Positions 1-9,533 of a DNA stretch of 64,000 nt are shown in pieces. Under the pieces are notes generated by a model that saw nothing but the letters and a program-made list of their open reading frames with translations, had not been told where the DNA came from and did not search any database. Every line of letters starts with the position of its first letter. Position 1 is the stretch's first letter. Made by a program: the position numbers and the translations under genes. Origin of the DNA: Agromyces mangrovi (GTDB taxonomy: Bacteria > Actinomycetota > Actinomycetes > Actinomycetales > Microbacteriaceae); the NCBI RefSeq assembly GCF_030296695.1, contig NZ_AP027737.1, positions 1,302,001 to 1,366,000 of the forward strand. The letters are read 5' to 3'.

Positions 1-72
1 GCCGGCGTTCGCGCCGGTGACGAGGAAGGTGCGCCGGTCGAGGCGGGGCAGCGCCACGGGGTACCAGCTCAT
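1..72 (-). CDS. Short-chain dehydrogenase/reductase, N-terminal fragment
   Basis: Only the first 24 codons are inside the window; the gene runs off the left edge. The visible peptide ends in FLVTGANAG, which is the start of the glycine-rich TGxxxGxG dinucleotide-binding motif of classical and atypical SDR enzymes, so an NAD(P)H-dependent oxidoreductase is likely. The ATG overlaps the TGA of the chorismate mutase gene upstream in an ATGA junction, so the two are probably co-transcribed and translationally coupled. The substrate cannot be inferred from so short a piece. Confidence 0.6.
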   Translation of the reverse strand, partial: MSWYPVALPRLDRRTFLVTGANAG

Positions 73-415
73 GCGTCGGTGCCCGGCCGGCTCGAGGCAT
101 CCGTCGACTCGCCCGCGATCTGCTCGTGGTGCTGGATGACCTCGGCGACGACGAAGTTGAACCACTTCTCGGCGAACGCGGGGTCGAGGTGTGCGTCGAC
201 GGCGAGCGCGCGGAGGCGGGCGATCTGGCGCTTCTCGCGCTCCGGGTCCGACGGGGGAGGCCGTGCTCGGCCTTGAGGCGGCCGACCTTCTGCGTGAACT
301 TGAACCGCTCGGCGAGCAGGTGGATCAGCGCCGCGTCGATGTTGTCGATGCTCGAGCGAATGCCCAAGAGCTCCGTCATCGCGGCAGCCTGGTCGTCGGG
401 ACGGATCTCAGCCAT
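69..415 (-). pseudogene. Chorismate mutase (type II, AroQ-like), frame broken by one missing base
   Basis: The first part reads as a small helical chorismate mutase: about 40 residues from the ATG include IDNIDAALIHLLAERFKFTQ followed by VGRLKAEHGLP, the typical first AroQ helix with its Arg and Lys. The rest (EREKRQIARLRALA, then FNFVVAEVIQHHEQI) continues in another frame. Adding one G to the run of five Gs at 253-257 restores a 115-residue protein, the usual length for this family. Chorismate mutases turn chorismate into prephenate for phenylalanine and tyrosine synthesis; stand-alone copies of this kind are common in Microbacteriaceae. The break is probably an assembly error, as similar single-base losses occur throughout the window. 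Confidence 0.7.
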
Positions 416-459
416 GCACACGACCCTAGCGAGTCGGGCTGGATGCCCCGCCTCGGGTG

Positions 460-1496
460 TCAACGGCCGGGTTGCGCTGCTGGCGAAGCGGGCCCTCCGG
501 CGACCGCCCGCCGCGCGAGCAGCGCGTCGACCCGGCCCTGCGCGAGCAGGATGCCCGCGAGCACGAGCAGCGCACCGACCGGCTCGTGCCAGCCGAACCG
601 CTCCTGCAGCAGCAGCACGCCGAGCACCACGCCGACGACGGGCGTGACGTAGGTGACGGTCGACATGCCGGTCGGCCCCCACGCGCGCAGCACGTTGACC
701 TGCCAGATGTAGGCGAGCCCGGTGCCGAGCACGCCGAGGGCGAGCAGGCTGAGCACGATCGTCGTGTCGAGGTCGACCGGCTGCCACGCGACCACGGGCG
801 TGAGCAGCGCCATGATGAGCCCCGCGATGCCGATGTTGAGGAACGCGAAGGTCGTCGGGGCGATGGGCCGCGAGCTCAGGAACTTCTTGGTGTAGCCGAG
901 GCTGAACCCGTAGCAGACGACCGCGCCGAGGCACGCGAGCTGGCCGGCGAGCTCGCCGCCGAGGAGACCTGCCACGGGCCGATGATGACGATCACGCCGA
1001 TCACGCCGACGCCGACACCGGCCCAGCGCAGGGCGCTCAGGCGCTCGACGCGGAACGCGAGCGTGGCCATGAGCGCGGTCGCGATGGGCGTGACCGCGTT
1101 GTAGATCGACGCGAGGCTCGACGTGACGTACTGCTCCGCCCAGGCGAACAGCGTGTGCGGAATGACGCAGAAGGTGATCGCGATCACCGTGAAGTGCACC
1201 CACACGATGGGCTCGCGCGGCAGCACCGGGCCGGCGCCGACGCGCGGTCGCATGACGGCGACGATGACGGCGAGGGTCAGCCCGCCCAGCACGAGCCGCG
1301 ACCACGAGACCTGCGAGTAGCTCACGCCGTCGAGCGCGACCTTCATGAACAGGAAGCTCGCGCCCCAGATGAGCCCCATGCCGATGAACTGGAGCACGAC
1401 CGAGAGTCGGCCGGGGCCAGGGGCGGGGGCGGATGCCGCTGCGGCGCGCAGTTCGGAGGGGGCCTGTGCGATCGCCCCGGTGTTGCCGTGTGTCAC
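460..1496 (-). pseudogene. EamA/DMT family transporter, frame broken by one missing base
   Basis: This is a ten-helix drug/metabolite transporter made of two EamA repeats. The N-terminal half shows hydrophobic helices with MGLIWGASFLFMKVALDG, the classic EamA opening, and FVIP/HTLFAWAEQYV. The second half continues in a different frame from PVAGLLGGELAGQ through YTKKFLSS and ends with GVLLLQERFGW, the conserved final motif. Adding one C opposite the GGG at 976-978 joins both halves into 345 residues, a normal length. Such proteins export amino acids or other small metabolites across the cytoplasmic membrane, but the substrate is not readable here. The break is more likely a sequencing error than decay, since both halves are well preserved. 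Confidence 0.8.
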
Positions 1497-1629
1497 GGAT
1501 CGGACGCTACTCGCGGTTCGGGCGACTCGCGTGGGCCGGGCGACGCGATGTCCGGATTCCGCCGATGGTCGGCAGGAACGGATGCCACTCGCAGCCGCTC
1601 GCCCCCGGCTCGGCTCGGCTCGGCGCGCG

Positions 1630-1977
1630 TCAGCCGATCGTGTGGTCGGTGCCCTCGTCGCCGCGCGCCCGACGGCCGCGGCGGCCGCGCGGTGCGGCCG
1701 GCAGGGCGGGGCGCTCCTCGTAGCCGTGGAGCCCTGCGTCGCGGATCACGGAGCGGCGCACGCGCGTGCGCTCCTCACGCCGGCGGGCGGAGTCGGATGC
1801 ATCGGAGCCGCGCGCGTCGGAGGACGCATCGCGCCGCACGTCGGCCTCGCCCCGGTGCCGCGCCTGGCGCGGGTCGCCCGCGACGTGCCGTGCGACGTGC
1901 AGCCGCTCCTCGCGGGGGGCCATGCCCTCGCCCGCGCGCGCGTCGCGCCGCCGCGGAGCGTCGGGCTGTCGTTGCAC
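1630..1977 (-). CDS. Small, very hydrophilic hypothetical protein
   Basis: I do not recognise this family. The frame from GTG at 1977 gives 115 residues dominated by Arg, Asp, Glu and Ala, with segments such as REERLHVARHVAGD and RGRRGRRARGDEGTDHTIG; no membrane segment or known motif is visible. Third codon positions are almost all G or C, as in neighbouring genes, which supports real coding. A TATTCT box lies seven bases before the GTG, so a leaderless transcript is plausible. It is divergent from the alcohol dehydrogenase. It could be a nucleic-acid-associated or disordered stress protein, but that is only a guess from composition. Confidence 0.45.
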   Translation of the reverse strand: MQRQPDAPRRRDARAGEGMAPREERLHVARHVAGDPRQARHRGEADVRRDASSDARGSDASDSARRREERTRVRRSVIRDAGLHGYEERPALPAAPRGRRGRRARGDEGTDHTIG

Positions 1978-2010
1978 ACTATGCAGAATAGGCGAGGGGT
2001 CCGACGTGCG

Positions 2011-2034
2011 AACATTCCGACTGTTCGGTATGTT
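2011..2034. promoter_or_regulatory. TetR-type operator, site 1 of 4
   Basis: A 24-bp interrupted palindrome: AACAT, one base, CCGA, four bases, TCGG, one base, ATGTT. It lies about 50 bp before the alcohol dehydrogenase start and in the divergent space to the small gene on the left. The right half (CGGTATGTT) recurs at 10.07, 36.24 and 39.86 kb. Confidence 0.7.
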
Positions 2035-2083
2035 AGGAACCCGCGCCGGTCCGACGGAGGTCCGGCGCAGACCGGGAGGCGCG

Positions 2084-3194
2084 ATGGAGATCACGGCAGC
2101 CGTGCTCGAGGCATGCGATCGTCCCCGGCCGTTCGCCGCCTCGCGCCCGCTCACGGTGCAGCAGGTCTCGCTCGACGGGCCCGGCCCGACCGAGGTGCTG
2201 GTGCGCATCGAGGCGGCGGGCATCTGCCACTCCGACCTGTCGGTCGTCGACGGGAATCGCGTGCGACCCACGCCGATGGTGCTGGGGCACGAGGCATCCG
2301 GCATCGTCGAGGTCGCCGGCGACGCGGTCGACGACCTCGCGCCGGGCGACCGGGTCGTGCTCACTTTCCTCCCGCGATGCGGCACGTGCCCGGGCTGCGC
2401 GACCGACGGCCGCCTGCCGTGCGAGCGGGGAGCGCCGCGAACGCCGCCGGCACGCTGCTCGGCGGCGAGCGACGGCTGCACCGCACCGGCCCTGCCGGCC
2501 GGCAGGACCTCCACCACCACCTCGGCGCCTCGGCCTTCGCGACGCACGCCGTGGTGGACCGCGCCTCCGTCGTGCCGGTCGACGCCGACGTGCCACCCGA
2601 CGCGGCCGCGCTGCTCGGCTGCGCGGTGCTCACCGGCGGCGGGGGCGTGCTGAACGCCGCGCGGCCGGCGCCGGGCGAGCAGGTGATGGTGGTCGGGCTC
2701 GGCGGGGTCGGCATGGCAGCGCTGCTCGTCGCGGTCGCGCTCGGGCATCCGGTGATCGGCGTCGATGCGCTGCCCGACAAGCTGGCGGCAGCCCGCGACG
2801 CCGGTGCCGTTGAGGCGTACACGCCCGAGGAGCTGGCCGCCCGAGGCATCCGCTCGCCTGCCGTGATCGAGGCGGCGGGGCATCCGCGCGCCTTCGAGAC
2901 AGCGTTCGCAGCCACCGCACCCGGCGGCACGACCGTGACCGTCGGCCTGCCGCGCCCCGACGCGACCTCGACGATCACGCCGCTCACCCTCACCGCCGAG
3001 GCGCGCACCGTCGTCGGCAGCTACCTCGGCTCGTCGGTGCCGTCGCGCGACATCCCCCGCTACGTCGACCTCTGGCGCGCCGGCCGGCTGCCGGTCGAGC
3101 AACTCGTCTCGGGGAGGTCGCGCTCGCCGACGTGAACGAGGCGATGGACGCCCTCGCCGGCGGGCACGTGCTCCGGCAGCTCATCCGGCCGTGA
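2084..3194 (+). pseudogene. Zinc-type alcohol dehydrogenase (MDR family), two single-base frame breaks
   Basis: The protein begins with a GroES-like fold: GICHSD (catalytic zinc Cys), LGHEASGIV (His-Glu of the zinc site), GDRVVLTFLPRCG, and the four structural-zinc cysteines in CGTCPGCATDGRLPC. The Rossmann part shows GLGGVGMAALLVAVALG. Two one-base losses break the frame, in the G runs at 2427-2430 and 3111-3114; restoring both gives 370 residues ending ADVNEAMDALAGGHVLRQLIRP, exactly as in class III-like alcohol dehydrogenases. It oxidises an alcohol with NAD(P) in the cytoplasm. A TetR operator sits upstream and an SDR and a MaoC hydratase follow, which suggests degradation of an alcohol or acyl chain. 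The start has a GGGAGG-type ribosome site. Confidence 0.8.
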
Positions 3195-3245
3195 CGCCCT
3201 GAGTCCCTGACCACCCGCACCACCACACCCACCGAGAGGAACCCC

Positions 3246-3998
3246 ATGACCGAACGCATCGCGATCGTCACCGGCGCGGCCCGCGGCATCGGCGCCGCCG
3301 TCGCCCGCCGCCTGGCCGCCGACGGCAACGCCGTCGCCGTGATCGACCTGCTGGAGGATGCCACAGCCGAGACCGTCGACGCGATCACCGCCGCGGGCGG
3401 CCGCGCGATCGGCATCGGCGCCGACGTGTCCGACTCCGCCGCCGTGGCATCCGCCGTCGCCCGCGTCGCCGACGAGCTCGGGGCGCCGACGATCCTGGTC
3501 AACAACGCGGGCATCCTGCGCGACAACCTGCTCTTCAAGATGACCGACGACGACTGGGACCTGGTGATGCAGGTGCACCTGCGCGGCGCGTTCCTCATGA
3601 GCCGCGCGGTGCAGGCGCACCAGGTCGAGGCGAAGTGGGGGCGCATCGTGAACCTGTCGAGCACGTCGGCGCTCGGCAACCGCGGGCAGGCGAACTACGC
3701 GGCCGCGAAGGCCGGCATGCAGGGCTTCACGAAGACCCTCGCGATCGAGCTGGGCCGCTACGGCGTGACCGCGAACGCGATCGCGCCGGGCTTCATCCAG
3801 ACCGACATGACCCGCGCGACCGCCGAGCGCATCGGCGTACCGTTCGACGAGTTCGTCGCCGCGACCGTGCAACAGATCCCGGTGCAGCGCGCGGGCGTGC
3901 CCGACGACATCGCGGCCGCGGCGTCGTACTTCTGCTCCGAGGAGGCCGGGTTCTGCTCGGGCCAGGTGCTGTACGTGGCGGGAGGGCCGACCTCGTGA
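3246..3998 (+). CDS. SDR family oxidoreductase, 3-oxoacyl-(ACP/CoA) reductase type (FabG-like)
   Basis: A complete 250-residue classical SDR. TGAARGIGAAVARRLAADG near the N-terminus is the cofactor loop, NNAGILRDNL is the conserved NNAG segment, the catalytic Ser lies in NLSSTSALGN and the Tyr-Lys pair in YAAAKAGMQG. The C-terminal PGFIQTDMT is typical of FabG. The enzyme would reduce a 3-oxoacyl thioester, or oxidise the 3-hydroxy form, with NADP(H) or NAD(H). The start has a good ribosome site (GAGAGGAA). The stop overlaps the GTG of the MaoC gene, so reductase and hydratase are a coupled pair acting on neighbouring steps of acyl-chain turnover. Confidence 0.88.
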   Translation: MTERIAIVTGAARGIGAAVARRLAADGNAVAVIDLLEDATAETVDAITAAGGRAIGIGADVSDSAAVASAVARVADELGAPTILVNNAGILRDNLLFKMTDDDWDLVMQVHLRGAFLMSRAVQAHQVEAKWGRIVNLSSTSALGNRGQANYAAAKAGMQGFTKTLAIELGRYGVTANAIAPGFIQTDMTRATAERIGVPFDEFVAATVQQIPVQRAGVPDDIAAAASYFCSEEAGFCSGQVLYVAGGPTS

Positions 3999-4471
3999 CC
4001 GCGACCTTCGACTCCCTCGCCGCGCTCGTCGAGGCGGTCGCCGCCGCACCCGTGCCGCTCGGCCCCGGCGAGTGGTTCACCGTCGACCAGGCCCGCATCG
4101 ACGAGTTCGCCCGCGCGACCGAGGACCACCAGTGGATCCACGTCGACGTCGAGCGCGCGAAGGCCGGCCCGTTCGGCGCGCCCATCGCGCACGGCTTCCT
4201 CACCCTGTCGCTGCTGTCGGCGCTCGCCTCGCCGCTGCTCGACGTGCGCGGCGTCGCGATGGGCGTGAACTACGGCTTCGACCGGGTGCGCTTCCTCGCG
4301 CCGGTGACGGTCGGCTCGCGCGTGCGCGTGGTGGGGCAGGTGACGGATGCCACGCCAGGGCGATCCGGCGTCCGCGTGACGCAGGACCTCACCGTCGAGA
4401 TCGAGGAGTCGGAGACGCCCGCGCTCGCGGCCCAGTGGCTGACGCTCGTGGTGCCGCGCCCCGCCCTCTGA
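3995..4471 (+). CDS. MaoC family (R)-specific enoyl-CoA hydratase/dehydratase
   Basis: This 158-residue protein has the hot-dog fold signature of MaoC hydratases: FARATEDHQWIHVD with the catalytic Asp and His, followed by GAPIAHGFLTLSLLSAL. It adds water to (or removes it from) trans-2-enoyl thioesters. The GTG start is chosen because it overlaps the TGA of the preceding reductase and the protein then begins at the usual distance (about 30 residues) from the active-site motif. Together with the reductase it forms an enoyl/3-hydroxy/3-oxo acyl module next to thiolase and acyl-CoA dehydrogenases. The natural acyl chain is not known. Confidence 0.87.
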   Translation: MTATFDSLAALVEAVAAAPVPLGPGEWFTVDQARIDEFARATEDHQWIHVDVERAKAGPFGAPIAHGFLTLSLLSALASPLLDVRGVAMGVNYGFDRVRFLAPVTVGSRVRVVGQVTDATPGRSGVRVTQDLTVEIEESETPALAAQWLTLVVPRPAL

Positions 4472-4488
4472 CTGCTCCGCCGTCCCTG

Positions 4489-4558
4489 ATCCGCCGAGTC
4501 GTCATGAAGTGCCGGAATCCCGACATGAATAACGACACTTCATGACGACTCGGCGGAT
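4489..4558. repeat. Intergenic palindromic repeat, family A, copy 1
   Basis: Two perfectly complementary 23-base arms (4489-4511 and 4536-4558) around a 24-base centre; the arm contains GAGTCGTCATGAAGTG. A diverged copy lies at 50529-50588. No T tract follows, so it is not a textbook terminator, although it sits downstream of the MaoC gene. Confidence 0.8.
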
Positions 4559-4583
4559 TGGCTGATACTGGGGGCGCCGCAGG

Positions 4584-4612
4584 TTGAGTTCAGAACGTGT
4601 TCTGAATAGGAT
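4584..4612 (+). promoter_or_regulatory. Promoter of the Phd-like gene with operator in the spacer
   Basis: TTGAGT at 4584-4589 and TAGGAT at 4607-4612 are separated by exactly 17 bases. A perfect palindrome, TTCAGAAC-GT-GTTCTGAA, occupies 4589-4606, that is the spacer itself. The ATG at 4619 is six bases behind the -10 box, so the mRNA is probably leaderless and repressed by a dimer bound between the boxes, perhaps the gene's own product. Confidence 0.65.
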
Positions 4613-4618
4613 CGCGGC

Positions 4619-5071
4619 ATGCAGACCGCGCCCTCGCCCGAGACCTTCCAGTCGTCTGATCTGAGCCGCCACTCGAGCAGGGTGTTCGCGGCAGCCGTCG
4701 AGCACCCGATTCGGGTGACCCGGCGTGACGGGGAGTCCCTGGTGCTGATGTCGCAGCGGGAGTCCGACGCTCGCGAGTCGCTGCTGCAGCTCGCGGCGCA
4801 GATCATCGGCACCGCGATCGACGACGAGGGAACCCTCGCGGAGCGCATGGCCGACCGCCTGCCGTGGATGCTCGCACTCGACCCGGCCGATCAGGCGACC
4901 TGTGCGGACGACCTCGTACGGGCAGCACGCGCCTCGTTCGCGACGAACCAGGCCCATCTCGCGATCGCCGAGCTGACCGCTTGGCGCGAGACCGCACTCG
5001 CCGTGGCGGGCGGACTCGTGAGCGGCCCGGTCGACTGGGAAGCCACAGCAGAACCCGTCACCCGGCCGTAG
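4619..5071 (+). CDS. Phd/YefM-like antitoxin-type protein with helical C-terminal domain
   Basis: The first 50 residues (FQSSDLSRHSSRVFAAAVEH, then PIRVTRRDGESLVLMSQRE) follow the Phd/YefM fold: a helix that contacts operator DNA and the strand pair ending in LVLMS. Residues 55-150 are a helical region without a motif I can name. Phd proteins neutralise a toxin and repress their own promoter. That fits the perfect palindrome inside the promoter spacer. No classical toxin follows directly; the next gene, 71 bases downstream, is a small P-loop kinase with its own promoter-like box. The pair might be an unusual toxin-antitoxin unit, but the protein may also be a stand-alone regulator. Confidence 0.6.
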   Translation: MQTAPSPETFQSSDLSRHSSRVFAAAVEHPIRVTRRDGESLVLMSQRESDARESLLQLAAQIIGTAIDDEGTLAERMADRLPWMLALDPADQATCADDLVRAARASFATNQAHLAIAELTAWRETALAVAGGLVSGPVDWEATAEPVTRP

Positions 5072-5142
5072 CGGGTGCACACGCGCCACCCCAACGCCAC
5101 CAAGTAGCGCAGTCCCGCCCCGGCGGCGCTAGTCTCCCCACT

Positions 5143-5621
5143 GTGCTGATCGTGCTGCGAGGCAATTCGGGGTCGGGGAAGAGCACCGTCGCGCGCCTGC
5201 TGCAGGCCGAGCTCGACGGACCGGCCGCCAACCTCGGGCAGGACCACTTCCGCCGCATCGTCTACCGCGAGCGTGAGCACGAGAGCATGGCGCACGCCGA
5301 ACTGCTCGAGCTCGCGGCGGTCCACTGCCTCGGCCGCGGCGACCACGTCATTCTCGAGGGCATCTTCAGCACGCACCACTACAGCGACATGATCGAGCGC
5401 ATCGCGGCGCACGCGACGGACGCCCGCTTCTTCGCGTTCGACCTCGACTTCGACGAGACCGCCCGCCGGCACGCGACGCGCCCCTGGCCTCGGAGTTCGG
5501 CGCCGACGAGATGCGCGACTGGTACCACGGCTGGCAACCGCTCGACTTCGTCGAGGAGCAGCGCATCGGCCCCGACGAGTCACCCGAGCACATCGTCGCG
5601 CGCATCCTCGGCCGCGCCTGA
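5143..5621 (+). pseudogene. P-loop kinase (AAA_33/zeta-like), frame broken by one missing base
   Basis: The protein starts with LIVLRGNSGSGKSTVARLLQ, a Walker A motif, and later has VILEGIF, typical of small kinases of the AAA_33 group that includes zeta toxins, shikimate-kinase-like and nucleoside-type kinases. The frame breaks at the C run 5481-5484; adding one C restores 159 residues ending DESPEHIVARILGRA. A TAGTCT box ends seven bases before the GTG start, so the mRNA may be leaderless. The substrate is unknown. The Phd-like gene just upstream allows the idea of a kinase toxin, but such kinases are often housekeeping or stress proteins with no antitoxin. Confidence 0.65.
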
Positions 5622-5639
5622 CGCGGGCGGCCGTTCCCC

Positions 5640-5906
5640 TCAGTAGTGGTAGCGCGCCTGCAGCACGATCACGTACTGCTCGGTCACCGTGTAGACGAGG
5701 CGGTTCGCTTCGTCGATGCGCCGCGACCATGCTCCGGCCAGCGCGTGTTTGAGCGGCTCGGGCTTGCCGACGCCCTCGAACGGGTCATCCCGCAGTATGT
5801 CCTCGATGAGCAGGTTGATGCGTTTGAGGGTCTTGCGGTCCTGCGTCTGCCAGTAGAGGTAGTCGTCCCAGCCGTCGGCGGTCCAGGCGAGCTTCCGCGC
5901 CGTCAC
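5640..5906 (-). CDS. yoeB: YoeB family toxin, ribosome-dependent mRNA endonuclease
   Basis: An 88-residue Txe/YoeB protein. WDDYLYWQTQDRKTLKRIN, then PFEGVGKPEPLKHALAG and WSRRIDEANRLVY match YoeB closely, and the protein ends in RYHY as the family does, with the catalytic Glu, Arg and His-Tyr retained. YoeB binds the ribosome A site and cleaves mRNA when its antitoxin is degraded. The GTG start overlaps the stop of the antitoxin gene (GTGA), so translation is coupled and antitoxin is made first. All key residues are present, so the toxin should be active. Confidence 0.93.
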   Translation of the reverse strand: MTARKLAWTADGWDDYLYWQTQDRKTLKRINLLIEDILRDDPFEGVGKPEPLKHALAGAWSRRIDEANRLVYTVTEQYVIVLQARYHY

Positions 5907-6151
5907 TGCTCCTGCAGTCCGTGCTCGGTGACCTCGCCATCGCGCGCCTGCTCCATCGCCCGGATGAGGCGTCGGGCGTTCTCCGGGGAGCGGAGCAGGT
6001 AGGTGGTCTCGAGCAGGGAGTCGTATTCCGCCTTGGACATGAGCACCGCGGAACCGCGCTTCGACGTGATCTCGACCTCGGTGTGATCGAGGTTCACGCG
6101 CTCGATCAGACCGAAGAGATCGCGGCGCGCCTCGCTCGTGGTGATGGCCAT
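5903..6151 (-). CDS. yefM: YefM family antitoxin
   Basis: An 82-residue Phd/YefM antitoxin: MAITTSEARRDLFGLIERVN is the DNA-binding N-terminus, EITSKRGSAVLMSKAEYDSL is the core motif and the acidic C-terminal tail (ENARRLIRAMEQARDGEV) would wrap around the toxin. It neutralises YoeB and, with it, represses its own promoter. The gene has a strong GAGGAGG ribosome site. A long palindrome covers the promoter just upstream. Gene order and overlap are canonical. Confidence 0.93.
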   Translation of the reverse strand: MAITTSEARRDLFGLIERVNLDHTEVEITSKRGSAVLMSKAEYDSLLETTYLLRSPENARRLIRAMEQARDGEVTEHGLQEQ

Positions 6152-6155
6152 GACT

Positions 6156-6193
6156 CCTCCTCAGTGGTACGAGATATGGTACCACTCAGGAGG
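6156..6193 (-). promoter_or_regulatory. YefM-YoeB operator/promoter palindrome
   Basis: Arms of 15 bases (6156-6170 and 6179-6193), one mismatch, built on GTGGTAC/GTACCAC around an 8-base centre. The inner GTAC steps resemble YefM operators, whose core is TGTACA-like. The left arm also contains the ribosome binding site of yefM, so the same palindrome could form an mRNA hairpin. Confidence 0.65.
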
Positions 6194-6207
6194 CGCCCGG
6201 CGCACCC

Positions 6208-7431
<1,224 letters not shown>

Positions 7432-7522
7432 GCGGATGCTCCTTCGGATCGGGGTTCCCGCAGGCCGGCGACCGCGCCTGCGGGGTCTGGGTCAAGGGTG
7501 ACGGATGCCACTGAATGCACGC

Positions 7523-8725
7523 TCAGCGGAACGCCGCGATGCCCGTGATGGCGCGCCCGACGATGAGCTGGTTCATGTCGTACGTGCCCTCGAACGTGTA
7601 GACGGCCTCGGCGTCGGCGAAGAACCGCGCGAGCCCGTGGTCGAGCTGGATGCCGTTGCCGCCCGCGATCTCGCGGCAGAGCGCCACGGTCTCGCGCATC
7701 ATCTTGGTCGTGAACGCCTTGGCCATCGCGGAGTGGTGGTCGTGCTGCTCGCCCTCGCTCTCCAGCTCGGCCAGCCGCACGCACATCGCGATCGACGCGG
7801 TGATGTTCGACAGGGCGGTGGCGAGCTTCTCCTGGGTGAGCTGGTACGACGCGATCGGCTTGCCGAACTGCACGCGCTCCTTCGAGTACGCGAGCGCGGC
7901 TTCGTAGGCGCCGACGGCGACGCCGATGGCCTGCCAGGCGACGCCGGCGCGGGTGAGCCGCAGCACGACGGCGAGGTCGCGGAACGAGTCGATGCGCTGC
8001 AGGCGGTCGCGCTCGGGCACGACGACGTCCTCGAGCACGATGTCGGCGTTCTGCACGCCGCGCAGCGACTGCTTGCGCTCGATCTTGGTCGCGCTGAACC
8101 CGATCGCGGGGGTGCGCACGATGAAGCCCTTGACCTGGTCGTCGGCGGTGTCGCGCGCCCAGATGATGACCATGTCGGCGAAGGTCGCGTTGCCGATCCA
8201 GCGCTTGGCGCCGTTCAGCACCCACTCGTCGCCGCGCCGCGTGGCGGTGGTCTCGAGCCCGCGCGCGGTGTCGGAGCCGTGCCCCGGCTCGGTGAGCCCG
8301 AACGCGCCGATGACCTCGCCGCGCGCCATCGGGCCCATCCACTCGGCCTTCTGCTCCTCCGAGCCCCCGACGGCGATCGAGGTCATGCCGAGCCCGTTGT
8401 GCACGCCCACGAGGGTGCAGCTCGACGGATCGACCCGCGCGATCTCGAGCGCGACCCACGCCCGGTACAGCTCGCTGTTCTCGAACTGGCGGGTCTCGGG
8501 CCAGGCGGCGCCGAAGACGCCGAGCTCGGCGAACCGGGGAATCAGGTGCACGGCACCCTCGGCGCGGTCCCAGTACTCGTCGGCGATGGGCTTCAGCTCC
8601 TCCTCGAGGAAGGCGCGGATGCGGCCGATCGACGCCTGCTCCTCAGGCGTGAGCGTCGACTGGAACCCGTAGAAGTCCGCCGCGAGCAGCGGGGTCTCGG
8701 TCAGCGTGGTCATCTGGTCGGTCAT
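7523..8725 (-). CDS. Acyl-CoA dehydrogenase, glutaryl-CoA dehydrogenase-like subgroup
   Basis: A 400-residue acyl-CoA dehydrogenase with FGLTEPGHGSDT for FAD binding, NGAKRWIGNATFADM in the middle domain, and YTFEGTYDMNQLIVGRAITG near the C-terminus. The Glu in that last motif is at the position of the catalytic base in glutaryl-CoA dehydrogenase-type members, so a short or dicarboxylic acyl-CoA is plausible but not certain. The enzyme introduces the 2,3-double bond and passes electrons to ETF. It precedes the thiolase on the same strand and is divergent from a TetR regulator, with a shared palindromic operator in between. Confidence 0.9.
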   Translation of the reverse strand: MTDQMTTLTETPLLAADFYGFQSTLTPEEQASIGRIRAFLEEELKPIADEYWDRAEGAVHLIPRFAELGVFGAAWPETRQFENSELYRAWVALEIARVDPSSCTLVGVHNGLGMTSIAVGGSEEQKAEWMGPMARGEVIGAFGLTEPGHGSDTARGLETTATRRGDEWVLNGAKRWIGNATFADMVIIWARDTADDQVKGFIVRTPAIGFSATKIERKQSLRGVQNADIVLEDVVVPERDRLQRIDSFRDLAVVLRLTRAGVAWQAIGVAVGAYEAALAYSKERVQFGKPIASYQLTQEKLATALSNITASIAMCVRLAELESEGEQHDHHSAMAKAFTTKMMRETVALCREIAGGNGIQLDHGLARFFADAEAVYTFEGTYDMNQLIVGRAITGIAAFR

Positions 8726-8772
8726 CGTCGGCGTCCTCTCGACAGCGTCGTCGGTGCATCCCCGGTCGGGGC

Positions 8773-8798
8773 GTGCAACATTCTACGGATTGTTGCAC
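8773..8798. promoter_or_regulatory. Operator between acyl-CoA dehydrogenase and TetR genes
   Basis: GTGCAACA (8773-8780) and TGTTGCAC (8791-8798) form a perfect 8-bp inverted repeat with a 10-base centre, in the middle of a divergent promoter region. The neighbouring TetR protein is the obvious candidate to bind it. The sequence differs from the ACCGAC-type operators elsewhere in the window. Confidence 0.65.
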
Positions 8799-8852
8799 AC
8801 TTGTCCAGCCGCCGGGTTACAGTGGGGCTGCGAACCGGTGAGAGGAGCGGCG

Positions 8853-9533
8853 ATGACGACGACGGATGCCCCGGGCACACGGCCCGCGGAACCGGCCGCC
8901 GACGAGGCATCCGCCCCTCGTCTCGGGCTCGTGGCCGTGCGCGCCGTGCCGACCCGGCTCTCCGACCGGCTCGGCATGTCGGGCGAACCGCACGCCGACG
9001 CGCTGCGGGCGTTCCGCGCCGCCCGGCACGAGTTCATCGCCGGGTCGCGCATCGACATGGGCGCGCTCGCGGCCGAGCTCGGCGTCGACCGCACGTCGCT
9101 GTTCCGCTGGGTCGGCAACCGCGACGCGCTGCTCAGCGAGGTGCTCTGGTCGCTCGCGATCCCGACCCTCGACCGCGCCGACCACCCCGAGCTGCACGGC
9201 CCCGCGCGGCTCGTCGAGTTGCTGAGCGCGTTCGTCGACGCACTGATCGACGCCGACTACTTCCGCGCCTTCCTCACCCGCGAGCCCGCCCGCGCGCTGC
9301 GGCTGCTGACTACCGCCGACAGCGAGATCCAGCGCCGGCTGCGCGTCGTCATCGAGACCGCGATCGACGAGGAGGCCGTGCGCGGCACCTACACGCCGCC
9401 GCTGCCGACCGCCGACCTCGCGTACCTGCTCGCGCGCATCGCCGAGTCGTTCATCTACGCCGACCTCATCACGGGCGACGAGCCCGACGCCGCGAAGGCG
9501 CGCGACGCGTTCGCGCTGGTGCTCGGGCGATGA
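8853..9533 (+). CDS. TetR-family regulator, QsdR-like
   Basis: A 226-residue regulator with the TetR helix-turn-helix at about residues 68-105: DMGALAAELGVDRTSLFRWV followed by GNRDALLSEVLW. The Phe-Arg-Trp in the recognition helix is characteristic of the QsdR-type subgroup. The C-terminal region is all-helical and would bind an acyl or similar ligand. The ATG was chosen for its GAGAGGAG ribosome site and lies 55 bp right of the GTGCAACA operator, so it probably represses itself and the divergent acyl-CoA dehydrogenase-thiolase operon. Its stop overlaps the start of the thioesterase gene. Confidence 0.85.
   Translation: MTTTDAPGTRPAEPAADEASAPRLGLVAVRAVPTRLSDRLGMSGEPHADALRAFRAARHEFIAGSRIDMGALAAELGVDRTSLFRWVGNRDALLSEVLWSLAIPTLDRADHPELHGPARLVELLSAFVDALIDADYFRAFLTREPARALRLLTTADSEIQRRLRVVIETAIDEEAVRGTYTPPLPTADLAYLLARIAESFIYADLITGDEPDAAKARDAFALVLGR

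Noticed and set aside
1720..1990. Alternative small frame starting with GTG at 1979
   Set aside because: It overlaps the 1630-1977 frame, has odd Arg/Thr/Pro text and poorer third-position bias.
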